The notes under the pieces were generated by a model. The model was not told the origin of the DNA, did no database searches, and was given only the letters and a program-made list of their open reading frames with translations. From contig VZTJ01000625.1 of assembly GCA_013397795.1 (NCBI GenBank), positions 186,001-250,000 of the forward strand: a stretch of 64,000 bases of DNA, given 5' to 3'. Below, one piece after another: positions 35,490 through 47,448 of this stretch (position 1 is the first letter of the stretch; the number at the start of each line of letters is the position of its first letter). Both the position numbers and the translations under genes were made by a program. The stretch comes from Orthonyx spaldingii (Eukaryota > Chordata > Aves > Passeriformes > Orthonychidae).

Positions 35490-35674
35490 TGCTTCTTCGA
35501 GGTTGCCCAGAGAAGCCGTGGCTGCCCCTTGATCCCTGGAAGTGTTCAGAGCCAAGCTGGATGGAGCTCTGAGTAACCTGGGATAGTGGGAGGTGTCCCT
35601 GCCCATGGCAGAGGGGTGGAACCAGATGACTTTTGAGGTCCCTTTCAACCCAAACCATTCCACGGTTCTATGAC
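35490..35674 (+). repeat. CR1 LINE 3' fragment, on the acceptor side of the domain 1 exon
   Basis: It runs from about gcttcttcgaggttgcccagag to the tail tttcaacccaaaccattccacggttctatgac. It is antisense to GFRA4 and lies about 75 bases upstream of the exon. Confidence 0.92.
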
Positions 35675-38600
35675 AGGATCAGCCTGGTAGCAAGATTATA
35701 AGTGACAGAAACTGGCCCAGTTCCTGGTGATTGATTTTTCCTTCTTGGATCACAAAAATCTTTTCAAACCCTTTCTTTCCCAGCTCTCTATCTCATTTCT
35801 GCCCTCCAACGTTAACAGCAGGCAATGCTACGGAGACCCTGGCCTCTGCTCCTTGAACATGATTTAACTGTGCCTACACCTTCCTGGATCTATAAATGGC
35901 TCTGTGTGGGCGTTTTGACATGTAGTCAGCCCACATGTGTCCCAGGAGTTGGCCCTTGTTCACTGTCACCATCTCCCCAGAACTTTCACTGTGTCTATCT
36001 TGGCTTTTCCCAAGCTTTTGTAAATTGTCTTCAGAGTTCCTTTGCCAACACAAAATGTTCTGTTCCCCACTTGGAGAGGAGAGACCAAAGCATGAGGGGA
36101 AGATGTTACTGCTACATGTACACCAATAAATTAGTTCATCAGGGCTCAGTGGTGCTGTGACCCAGTGCCTGGAACACACCAATCCCCTGTTATTTATTGC
36201 TGTTCCTCACTAAAGCAGGCTGGACACATCCAGACTGACTCCTGGGGATGTGCTCACCCCAAGGCTCATGGCTGCATCGCTGCTCCTGGCAAAGGGCAAG
36301 GCCAGCGGCTCAGCCGTGCTCAGCAGGACGTGGTTGTGTGGCATCCAGGTGGCAGAGAGGTAACAGGATCAGGACAAGGTGGATCTCACCCCTCCCAGCT
36401 GCTGTGATGCTCTGGAGTGTTTGATATAGCTCAGGCATGACTGCACCACGGCTTGGGAGAGTCAGGAAGAGGCAAGCCTGGTTTATGGAAGGGGAGAATC
36501 AGTTCCAGTGCATGTACAGTAGTTTTGGATCCTGCTGCACTATAAAAACAGAAACTGCTGTCATGACCTTGAAGGAGAACTACTGAAATAATTCCCAAAG
36601 GAACTCTCTGTCTCTAACATCACTTGTCTTCCCTTCGGATAGGAACCAGAAGGGCAAGGATAGGAAAGACCATCTGCATTTTGACTCCCTCCAGTGTCTG
36701 CTTCTGGTGAGACCCAACTTGTACAATATTAGAAAATCCTGCTTCCTGAGAAAAATGTGAGTCCCTGATCTCCATCTCTGAGGGCTTCATGAAATCTCTG
36801 CTTTCTCCAAGACTCTACTGATCCCTTCATAAAGTCTCCTCTCCTGCCTTCCAACTGCTACCTCTCCTTAATTTCTGCACCTCCCAGTTCAGCACTTGAG
36901 CTCAGTATTTCCATTTCTGTTCCCTCAGCAGCCACAGTCTGCTTGCTAAGAAGGAGCTGCCTCTGTTGCTCTTGATTAGAGCAGAAAGTAGCAGCTGGAG
37001 TTCAGCTACTTCAATTATGTTTATTACAAACTTTGGGTGAACCCACCAGGAGGTTTCCTCCCGGAATATCCCAACGGAATCTCAAATGAAAACCTTTCAT
37101 CTAACTGCAGACTATTTCAAAGTGCCTCATGGCCAGCATCAAGCTTTCAGGTATTTCAAATCTCACACCATCTCAAATTTGAGTTCTCCTGCCCCTGATT
37201 TATTCATAAACCTGGTTTATTTAGCACTCAAGGTTTGTTTGGATCTGCCAAACCTGGAGAGAGAAATTATTTCCAACATGTAGGAAACTCTGCCTTGGGC
37301 TGTCATATACTGAAGAACTTCGAACACAGGGAACCAGTTTCCTTGAAATATCATTTGGGCAATTTGCAATTTCACTGAGATCCATAAAACGAGCTAGAGA
37401 ACATATCTGAGTAGAATCCATAGGAATAAAGAAAAAAAGTACTTGGCTTATTTTACTCTGGCTTTCTCCAAAGGATCCCCTCTGAATGAGGATAAAGCCC
37501 AGCAGGTTGTGTTCTAGAAGAGATGACTTTGTCAGTGTCCTGTCAACTGCTAGAAAAGTAGGTTAAAATAGAAATTATGACCTTCCTTCCCTTTCTCCGC
37601 TACATGAATTGCAGAAGATACTCCCCAGGATGGTTATAAACACAACCAGCCTGTAAAAGCTGTAAAACACTTCGGGATCTCACTTTAAATAAATCAAGTA
37701 GATTGATCATTTGAGAAATTTTCCTGTAAAATTTTAAGTAAATATATCCTCAAACTGAGCCTTGCTTCATAGAACAAAGGCCAGGGGTGAATATTTACAG
37801 CCCAAACCCACAGCATAAAACACCCCCATTCAGACTTTATGACAGAGGTGCTTGAAGCCACTTGGAGTGTCACGAATGACCCGTTCCATAATTGTGTCAC
37901 TTAAAAACCAAATCATTCAGGGGCTTTTATTGTTAGCAATGTCTTTGCAACTGAGACAACATAACACCACGTTTTTCTCCTCACACTGCCCCTGAGAGAG
38001 TAATTTTATGCAACATTAAGAGAGCACCTCTTAGGGAAAAAAAGAAATCTCCGTGACTTATAAAATTGATGGTGCTTCCCAACAGGCAGGGACAAGAGCA
38101 ATATTAGGTCATCTCTGCCAAAGATGGAGTGGCCTTTCTGGTTTTGCCTTCAAAAATAGCTCCTCACAGGCTCTGTGCCGCAGGATTTTCCTCCTCCTTG
38201 ACTGACCAGGCAACTGGGATTTGCACCGAGCTGTGTGTGGCTTGGGCTCTCTGTGCCTCTGCTTTTCTACCAGCAGCCCTTCCAGCTCCCTCTGCTCCCT
38301 TTAAAAGGCCATTTGTCTGGAGTTTTATTCCTCGCTCGCTGCTAATTTCACGCTGTTTATGGTGGGCAGATGGAGTAATGAGTTTATTTTCACATCCTGT
38401 TTGTAGCTGTGCTCCACATCTGTTTCTGCTCACTCATCCCAGAGTTACTAAAATGCAGGAGTAAGAGAAAAACCTGTCTCTTCTCATTTTAGCAGACCCT
38501 CAGTTCTTCTCATATACGTGTCTCAAAGTGCATTTTGCTGACCAAGCAGGTCTGACTCTCCTCCAAGGAGATAATTTCCTTTCTCAAGGAAGTGCAGCTG

Positions 38601-38834
38601 TGCCTGGGATACAGAAGTGTGAAGGTGATTCCATGTGGGCTGGAAAGATTGAATAAAATGCCTGGAGAGCACCAATAAGGAATCCTGTCACTCTCCCTTT
38701 CTTACTAAACCAACACTTGGGCTTTAGATGTTTTAGGAGAACCACACCAGTTCCACCTGGGTCTTTGGGATACATCCCCCTTTCCCCCACTTTATATATG
38801 AATTAGACATGAATCTTTTTATGAGCCTGACTTG

Positions 38835-39292
38835 AGGGGTCGGAGAATGTCCAACAAAGCTGAGGAAGGGTCTAGACAGTAAGTCCTGTGCAGAGTGGAA
38901 CTGAGGGAGCTGGAAAGGGGCTCAGCCTGGAACAAAGGAGGCTTGGGGGGCCCTTGTGGCTCTGCACAAGTCCCTGACAGGAGGGGGCAGCCGGGGGGGT
39001 CGGGCTCTGCTCCCAGGGCACAGGGACAGGAGGAGAGGGAACAGCCTCAGGCTGGGCCAGGGAGGCTCAGGTTGGACACCAGGAGGAATTTCCCCATAGG
39101 AAGGGTGTTCAGGCCTTGCCAGAGGCTGCCCAGGGAGGTTTGGAGTCCCCATCCCTGGAGGTGTCCAAGGAACACCTGGAGGTGGCACTCAGTGCTCTGG
39201 GCTGGGGACAAGGTGGGGATCAGTCACAGGATGGACTCAATGGTCTTGGAGAGATTTTCCAACCTCAGTGACTTCATGATTCTGTGATTCAC
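38835..39292 (+). repeat. CR1 LINE 3' fragment (long)
   Basis: It contains 'ggctcaggttggacaccaggaggaatttcc' and 'gaggctgcccagggaggtttgg' and ends in ttttccaacctcagtgacttcatgattctgtgattc. At about 460 bp it is the longest intact CR1 3' piece in the window. Confidence 0.93.
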
Positions 39293-39496
39293 ACACAGTT
39301 CTATGGAGTGATGAACATTTTATTTCCATGACAAGCTGCTGACTGCAAAACATTTGGTGTTTGCTTTTACAGTATTTGCAGCTAATGGGAGAATAACCAC
39401 CCAAAACCTCCAAGAAAGCAACAGGAGTGGTTTATCACCCTTCTAGTTAACCTTGGTTTGCCTGCAAAGGTGGATGGTTGTCTTTACACAAACACA

Positions 39497-39586
39497 GAAG
39501 ATTTGGGTTAGAAGGGACCTTAAAGCACCTCCAGTTCCTTCCACTAGACCAGGTTGCTCCAAGCCCTGTCCAACCTGGCCTTTGTG
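39497..39586 (-). repeat. Short CR1 fragment
   Basis: It reads gatttgggttagaagggaccttaaagcacc and then jumps to the 'actagaccaggttgctccaagcc' block, so it is internally deleted. Confidence 0.85.
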
Positions 39587-40958
39587 CCAGAGCTGGTTTT
39601 CCAGCCAGTACGTAGGCCATGTAAATGGCTGGGAGAGGACACTGCAAGGAGTGTTTGCACCCTGTGCTGGTGTGAGAGACACTGGCAGAAACATGAAGTG
39701 GGCACCAGTCCATCCTTCTGCGCTCAGCTGGTTGGAATGGCCACCACTGGACAATCCTCACAGCCTGGGTCAGATTAAATCAAACACCAAGTTAAATGTT
39801 GGTACTTGCTAATAGCCAACTGTCTGATACACAGAACATTTGAACTTCCCCAGAGCTGTCAGGAGCAAATTATTGCAAACAGTTGTCCTGGAGTGAAAAA
39901 TGATGGGAAAGAGAGTCTTGAAGAAATATTCCTAGTATTTCCCAAATATCCATAAACCAATAGTTATGCATTAATGGGCCCAGGTGGCTAATGCAGCTGG
40001 CCCCTGCTAAACCTTGTTTAAACTATGTTTTCATGTCATGATTTTATAGCCAAATGCTCAGGACCACACAAGGAACAAACTCTTGTACACAGCTCAAATT
40101 CCATTTGCCATTTGCTGCTGAAACACCTGCAGAGCAGCCCCAGTGAACACTTCTGCCATACCTACACTCCTTTCCCCAACCTGCCTGAGAACAGCCCTCC
40201 CACGAGATCCCACATGCCTTGCCCAGAACTGAGAGTTGTCACCTGGATTCTGTAGTGCCCAGAAACCTCCTTTGGGATTCTGTTCTCCATGCAAGGGTAA
40301 GTTTCCTCCCTTCCACCTGTCTTACTCTGATCTCAGTGCACGTTCCATGCTCCAACCCCATGGCCACTCCGAGGGCTGTCCCAGTGCTCACTGTGTTAGA
40401 GCAGCTCACCTGAAGAGGACAGCACCACTCATTGCTGACAGTCCTCTGTAGACTTCGTTGGTTTTACAAACATAACACACACATAATGAAATCCCACACT
40501 GCAAACTGATCTTTTCCTAGTGATCCTTCCCAGCCAGCACTGGGAGGGTAGCATTTGCTGAGAACATCTCAGGAATGTAAAGTCTGAGGGTGTTAAAGCA
40601 ATACTGGAAAGTTCAGGCCAATAACGCCCTGCATGTCTTGAGCAGACATTAAAAATGTGCTGCCTGACTCTTTGTAGCCCCAGTTCTGACCTTTCTCCCT
40701 TTCCTTCCATGTTATGAACAATCTTTTGTCTGTGTTTGATCGGTACAGGAATTTACAGGTACCGAGGAGATACAAATAAACACAGTAACATTCACTGAGT
40801 ATTTTCTTCTCCTCTAATTGCTGATCCATGTAGAAGATAACCCACTCGCTCTATGGACAAACCCAGAAAAAACCATTCCTCTGATCTGTCTTGCTGTTTG
40901 TCAAAGATTTATACATGACACCCAGATACCATGACAAGTTGCATCGTGTCTCCGTTAC

Positions 40959-40995
40959 CCTTAAGGAGAAAAGAATTCATCATGAAAACCCTCAT
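40959..40995 (-). CDS. GFRA4: Candidate GFRA4 first coding exon (start of signal peptide)
   Basis: An ATG (40995-40993) with A at -3 opens MRVFMMNSFLLK and one further base before the donor GTAACG. The exon ends in phase 1, exactly what the domain 1 exon requires. Bird GFRA4 starts, as I recall, with MRG and a short hydrophobic run ending in E at this same junction. The hydrophobic run here is weak and has a lysine near its end. It is a guess based on phase, position and rough similarity; the true exon could lie elsewhere or outside the window. Confidence 0.22.
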
Positions 40996-42033
40996 GATGA
41001 CTTGGGGTGAAGTCTCCCTAGATATCATTACTCTCCTACACTAACACATCCTTTTTGACAAGGCTACAGCCTTAGTTTTCTAAAGTTGCCTCTGGAATGC
41101 CCCATCCTGCTGGACTGACTCAGCCAGACGAATCAGCTATAAACAATATTCTTATGAAAGGAGGATGAAAATCAGACCATCATGCTCAGTGCATGGCCTG
41201 GTGGCAAACAGTTGTGTATCTATTCTAAATAAATTTAATCCATCAGACCAGGAGGAAGGCTTAAAACTTTTCAGGATCCATGAAGTCCCAAAGTGGGTAC
41301 AAGTTATTCTGAAATACTGGGTATCTGAAATACAGGTCACACAACTAGCTAAAAGTTTTGGCAGAGAAAATGATCCATGTCACATTCATTCCTTGCCAAA
41401 ATTTGGGGACACCATGATATTGTTGCATTGGGAAGCTTCAGTCCCTGATTTCTGCTGGAACAGAGGTTCTTCTCCCACTCCCAACGCTAGTCAGTTATAC
41501 CAGACAGGGTGAATGGGGCTTGTGATCACCAGGATCTTAACACTGGTGCCTAAAAAATACGCATCCCATCCTGTGGGATAACTGGTGGTCTCTGGATATC
41601 AGCTCCTTTTATGTCAAGATGAGACCACATCTAGCAGAGAGCAGTAAGGACAACCGAGGTCTCAGGGGCCAGAGGCAATCTTTAAGTACTTAGAGTAGAT
41701 ATATGAGACCAGAAGTTCCACCTAAATTTGACTTTAAAATGTCCTGGCTGATGGTAAAGACATAAAAGATTCTCTGCTGAGGCAGAGCAAACAAGTTCAG
41801 AACCAGGACAGCTCCTTTTCTGGTCTAACACCGCCTGGGTCTGCTCAATCACAGCACCTTGTGATCTTCTTTTCAGTCTCTGACCTGTCATGTTCCTCAT
41901 CCAGAGATATCCCCATGTGCTGGGCAAGGCTCAGACATGTCCCAATTCACCTGAAAGGTGATGTGAGCAAGAGGTTTGTTCCTTTGTCTTTCTGTGGATT
42001 CAAGTCTAATATTTGACCTGCATATACCCTAGA

Positions 42034-42197
42034 AACCTAGAACCATTTAAGTTGGAGAAGCCCTCTAAGATCACCAAGTTCAACCATTCCCCAGCACTGC
42101 CCAGGCCACCACTGCCCCATGGCCCCAAGTGCCACATCCACAGGGCTTTGAAATCCCTCAGGGATGGGGACTTCACCCCTGCCCTCGGCAGCTGTGC
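42034..42197 (-). repeat. CR1 LINE 3' fragment
   Basis: It begins agaaccatttaagttggagaagccctctaagatcacc and continues with 'tcaaccattccccagcactgcccagg', a distinct CR1 subfamily. It runs into a small tandem repeat. Confidence 0.85.
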
Positions 42198-42246
42198 CAG
42201 TGCCTGACCAAAGCCCAGTGCCTGACCAAAGCCCAGTGCCTGACCA
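42198..42246. repeat. 18-bp tandem repeat, about 2.7 copies
   Basis: The unit cagtgcctgaccaaagcc is repeated twice in full and a third time in part, at the inner end of the CR1 copy. It is an expansion of CR1-derived sequence. Confidence 0.9.
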
Positions 42247-44195
42247 CAATGCTGTAGAATGTACACTCTCAGGGAAGGTGACTCAATAAGAGTACTTGGG
42301 ATTCTTGGTATTCAAATGATCTTTACTCTTCCAGTTAGGCTGAACCCAAGAAGACACTGTGAGCACCCTGCCGTGAAGAGGAATCCCGTATGTATTTTCC
42401 TGGGGAGCTATGGCACAGTGAGGCAGTGGAACTGCAGAGCACTGTTCATGCTCTCAGCAACGTGCTGGACACTCACAACAGTGTCCCCCCACTGGGATCA
42501 CATGTTCAAGTTCCTGAGCAGTAACTGCTATGGGGCTGATTTTCCAGCCTTTAGAGGAAAGAAAGTGCAGTGTGCTGCGGCTCCTGGTACAGCGTGTCCC
42601 TGGTGCTTCAAATGGCTGCACTGCTCAAGGTAGAGCAGTGATAATTGAATATCCTTTAACTGCAGAGATCCCCAAAGAGGTCAGCACAGTGGTGTTTGGG
42701 GTTCCTCAACTGTCCACACCTGTAGCAAGACTTATCTTTAAAAGAAAAGTTTCACTGGCCAATATTGTGATTGGATCCTGGAGCACATGTTGCTGACATG
42801 TTCTCTTGGTGTCTTTCCTAGGCCAACCTCACCATTAAACCCTTTGCATCTTCTCCTTTTACAACCAAAAATTCTTCTTGTGTTGCAGTTTATGCTCATC
42901 TGCTACTAAAGTAGCATTCAGAGGTCATCAGTCACAGAGTCTGATGTAACTGAGCTCCTCAAAAATCATTTGATTTTGTACATGTATTTTTATTTCTCTA
43001 TCTGTGCATCAAGATCAGTTCAGCTTCCCAGCACAGATTTTGATAAGCAAGGCAGTCTAATTCTCATCTTTCTGAGCAAAATTTCAGTTAACAACACCCA
43101 ATGCCTTAAAGGCAGTCTGCTTAGGTCCAGCAGAGTGAGATCCAGATCTTTCTCAGTGCCTGTAACGGTTTTATACACATATAAAATTAAATATCTGAGA
43201 CTTTTTAAAGTTTCTTAGCTCCAATTTGCTTCAAATCACTTGACTGAAGAGTTCTGGCATTCACCAAGTCTTCAAAATCTTGCAAAGTCCTATTAATTAA
43301 CTGTGCACTGATGTAAAAAATGACCACTTCTGGAAGCCCATCTGTGCCACATAAAGGTTTATTGTTTCCTACAGGGTAACTTAATATGAGTCTCTAATAA
43401 TGCAGTCTCAGAGTACCATGGATAATCCACAGGTCCACCACATCTGACCCAACATCATTGGTTTTTGTCTCCAAGGCAGAAACTCTCAACACATTTCACA
43501 TATATCCATTTCCTCCATCCCTGTGTCCCTTTGTGGCCACTGCAATAGATTTTTCATGATCTCACAGATGCTATAGAACCTCAGGGCTGCAGCACTGACA
43601 CCATTAATTCTTTCATCTGCACCCTGTGCTATCAGTTACAGAAAGCTCTGCTCTGGACTGATATGTAGCTCCCAAGCCTCCTTCCAGTGACACTCTTAAC
43701 AGCAGTGGTTCTGCAGTGTCTTCTCTTTTCCATGGCTTCCTGAAGTTTATGCCTGAGGTGCTTGAGATGAGAGAAATCTCTTCCACCAGATTTGCATGGC
43801 CTGTGCTGTTCTCTACGTGGCATTCAGGAACGATGCTTCAATAGTCCCAGGACAGTGACTGTCCTCAGCTCGTGTGTTCCTGGTTTACACTACTGAAACT
43901 CCATGGATGCAGATGGAAAATTAAAGCTAAACACCCTCCTGTCTTCTCACAGGTGAATGAGCTATTTCTTTAGGAACAGTGAAACTGGGGTCAATTTTTT
44001 GTTGAGATCCATTTGCCCCACCTGAATATTTTTCTTTAACATCTGCTGCAGCAAAGGCATCCCTCTCTACATGAAGAGTTTTTTGCAGAGTGTTTGAGAA
44101 CACAACTCCACCAAAGTGCACAGGAGTTCTGTCACACTGTCCTGAGCCATTCACAGAGGGATTTACTGGCCAAGTGGTTGATCTTTGGGTGAATA

Positions 44196-44322
44196 TTCAA
44201 GATCAGGTTGGATGGGGCTCTGAGCAGTGTGATCTAGTGGAAGATGTCCCTGCCTATTGCAGGGGGTTGGACAGATGACCTTTAAAGGCCTCTTCAAAAC
44301 CCAAACTATTCTCTGATTGTCT
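44196..44322 (+). repeat. Short CR1 fragment
   Basis: It runs from attcaagatcaggttggatggggc to ttcaaaacccaaactattctctgattgtc. It is moderately diverged. Confidence 0.88.
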
Positions 44323-46254
44323 GGCACAGCTTGCCCAAACTCAGGTGTTTGCTTTCCTCACTTTGGCTGGCAAAACTCCCTGTCCACACTGGCAATCCTG
44401 TTTGACTTGGAACCCTTCTGCATAACATCCCAGAAAGAACAGTGATCTCATTTCATTCCAGGAGCCAAACCCTGCAAATCTTCCTTAGTTGTCAAAGCAG
44501 CATTTCTGTAAGCACATGGCTTTGGCCAGAGTCTGTGTTTACATCAATTCACTTACACTTTCTCCCAAATACCCCACATTTCTGATTTTAAATTAGATTT
44601 CTCTTGCCATGCCCTGTTTTTTGACCCTTTTGCTGCCTTCTCCTCTGCCCCCAGTTCATGTGGATTGCAATGCCCTTCTTTCCTTCAAATAATTCTTGCA
44701 TTTCCTTCTCAAAAACCTTAGGAGCAAGTTAAAAAGCAGAGGGAGATTTTTATAAGGAACATGTCCCATCAGGGGCATTGGAAATGCAGACTTGCAAAGT
44801 CTTCTTGGTCAGGGAAATATGCAAAGACCCAGGAGGGGCAGATCACAGGATGAAAAAATCCACTTCTCCAACCATTTCCTTCAAAACATCTCCCTTGGTA
44901 CACAAGGGAAAATATTCTCTCTGAATATTCCGACTGAGTTGTTTGAGATCTGATCTCAGTCTGAGGGATTTGTCCTTTTCTGCAGCTCCTGGGGGCAGGC
45001 ATATTGCAGTGACTTCTATTTTTAAAAATTATTTTCAGTGTTTGCAGATAGTCCAAACCCTTCCCTTAACTTCTGCCTCATGAACAGAGGAGCATTTCTG
45101 GAGGCTGAAGCACTGAGGATTTCAGGATCTGACAGCACAGATTTCTATGCCTTGCTCACCAGTGTCGTTAAAGCATATCAACACCCTTTTATTTTCTCTT
45201 TTTTGTTCTTTTTAATCAGATTCCTCTTTTTTATGACCCCACTCTTAAGTCAAAACCTCACCTATCACTTGACTGTGACCCACCCACACTGCTGACGTAT
45301 TTTATTTTCAGTTTATTGAAGTTTTAGCTTAAGTAAACTCCCCTTTAATGCCAGCACTCTTTTTTCCCTGGTCTACACTTCCTTGCTATCACTTTCCTGA
45401 CCAGATACCATCCAGTGATTCACACTCTTTTTCACGTTCACAAAGATCTTTCCATCTGTTGTAATCTCTGACTGCAGCCAGTTCCTCTGGAGGAGTTGTT
45501 GAGTACGAAGGAGACGGTGGAGCGAGGCTGAGGGTGAGGAGAGGGACAGTTGTGCTGGTGATCCATCAGTGGACAGGTGATGCCTCACAAACTGGGAATA
45601 GAAATGGATCTGGCATTCATGCCATGGGTTTCTCCCTCTCTGACACAACCAAGAACAAGAAGACCTTGAACTTCTGCTGTGGCGCAGGTCAGAGCATGTG
45701 GTGGGTGATGAGATGGGCAGCAGTTCCGAGGGGTAAAGTAATTTGAGGACGTGGACCCTTTTGGGCAAGACCTTCAGAATGACATCCAGGCTGCTTCTGT
45801 CATGTGCCACCACACTCTCCATAGAATAAGAGATTTCCGCCTCCAAATTCTGCTTTAAAATCCATTTCACCCCATGCCACAGAATTGCTTACACAGAAAT
45901 ACATTCTCCCAGGGATTGCTGGAACCTGTGAGATGGTCTGAGCATATCAGCTACAAGGAATGGTAGAAAAGTAACATCCTCATCTTTCCAACTCCTATGA
46001 AGATGAGATCCTGAAGGAGTGGACAAAGAAATGCCCTTTTTAAAGAAGCAGACAAAGGAATCAGATGAATCATAGATCAGTCTCATGGATACAACTGTCC
46101 AGGAGAGTAGGGGGTGATGTGTGATTTGACCTCTCCAAGCTGTTTGGCACAGGTGCACATGAGGCACCATAAGAGTGAGTGGCCACCGAGCAGTCATGGC
46201 CAATGGGGTGCTCATGAATACAGAGCTCCAAAACCAGAAAAGGCACATTTTCAG

Positions 46255-47075
46255 ACTAAGGAGGTGTTTGAGAGTCTGTCCTGAGTCTGGTGCTGTTCAA
46301 TATTCCCATAATGACTCCAGTGATGGAATAGAGAATAGATTTCTGTAATTTGTGGCTGACAGAAGATGAGGAGGGGGTCACAAGCAATGAGTAAAACAAG
46401 ACTGGAATTCAAAATTATCTTGGTCTGTTTAAGGCAGTGTATGAAATCAGGAGGATGACAGTGACCAGAAGCAAAAGTGGCACAGGGAGATGTGAGTGAG
46501 AAAAGACAGGAGGGAAAAGCAAACCTAGGAAATAGAAGCAAGGGAGATATGACCATGGAGTGAGAGGTGGTCACAGGTTGAACAGGGAAAAGAAACAGGA
46601 TGAAAACCAGAAAACATTGCTCTGGGACAGAAGTGGTAGGTGTTTATCACAGGAAGCAATTATTCTGTATTTCTCAGCTCCAGTAAGGCTTTAGCTGGAA
46701 CTTGGGTCATCTTTTCATGGGACAACACATGTTACGGAAGATGACAGGATCCCAGAGGAATTTTATTAAAATTATAAATGGTTTGCAGGCTGAAGTGAGG
46801 ACGAAATAACAGGATTTGTGTAGTTTAGGATGAAGGCTGTGAAGAAACAAGATCAGAGCACTCAAATACACAAACAAGACATTTTAGATGTGAACAGTGA
46901 TAGATATCTCTCCACTGCCATGGGACATAAGATGAGAAGTAATTCTGGGTAAATGTGCAGCAAGAGAGATTTAGTTCGATATTAAGAAAAATGTTATATG
47001 GGAAGTTAAAAAGTGGAACAGATTATGGAGGGTCTGGTTAATCCCCAGCAGTGGAATTATTTACAAATGCACCTG
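46255..47075 (+). repeat. Old, degenerate CR1-type LINE body
   Basis: Several blocks of the CR1 reverse-transcriptase region are recognisable in order: 'ggtgctgttcaatattcccataatgactcc' followed by 'gatggaatagag', then 'tctcagctccagtaaggctttagctggaa', then 'agatttagttcgatattaagaaaaatgtt' and 'aagtggaacagattatgg'. Frames are broken throughout, so it is a dead ancient copy. Confidence 0.6.
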
Positions 47076-47311
47076 CCAGAAACAACTCTTGCATCCTCCT
47101 TTCTCTTCTGGAGCAGCAGGTGTCGTGCACACCGTCCCTTCCTGTTCCCTGTCCTGTGACACCCTCCACGGAAGATCTTGTGGCAGGTGTGGACTTGTAA
47201 AACGAGGACAGGCACCTCCAAATCGAACAAACCACACTGGGGACAGGCCCAAATGCAAGGGGAATAAAGTCCATGGGAAGTGTGGCTCTCCCAGAACAAG
47301 GCATCTCCCTC

Positions 47312-47448
47312 TTCAAGGCCAGGCTGGATGGGGCTTGGAGCACCCTGGGATAGTGGGAGGTGTCCCTGCTCATGGCAGGGAGTGGAACAAGATCGTCTTT
47401 AAGGTCCCTCCCAACCCAAACCGTTCTACGATTCTATGACTCTCTGAG
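47312..47448 (+). repeat. CR1 3' tail
   Basis: It runs from tcaaggccaggctggatgggg to cccaacccaaaccgttctacgattctatgac. It looks younger than the LINE body just upstream. Confidence 0.92.

Larger units (their letters stand above)
35675..40958 (-). other. Upstream GFRA4 region, probably intron 1
   Basis: This lies between the domain 1 exon and the candidate first exon. It holds CR1 copies at 38835-39292 and 39497-39586. Nothing else stands out: no conserved ORF with splice sites on either strand. Confidence 0.45.

Noticed and set aside
36618..36663. Minus-strand MVFPILALL, a good hydrophobic start that could be a signal peptide.
   Set aside because: The base after CTGG is T followed by T, so no GT donor exists in the needed phase.
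40400..40434. Minus-strand ATG followed by SGAVLF and a strong donor (cttcag|GTGAGC).
   Set aside because: It ends in phase 2, which would put the domain 1 exon out of frame.
45373..45870. Minus-strand 165-codon ORF, the longest in the right half of the window.
   Set aside because: No recognisable domain, no splice or promoter context, low-complexity Ser/Leu/Arg content. Length alone is not enough.
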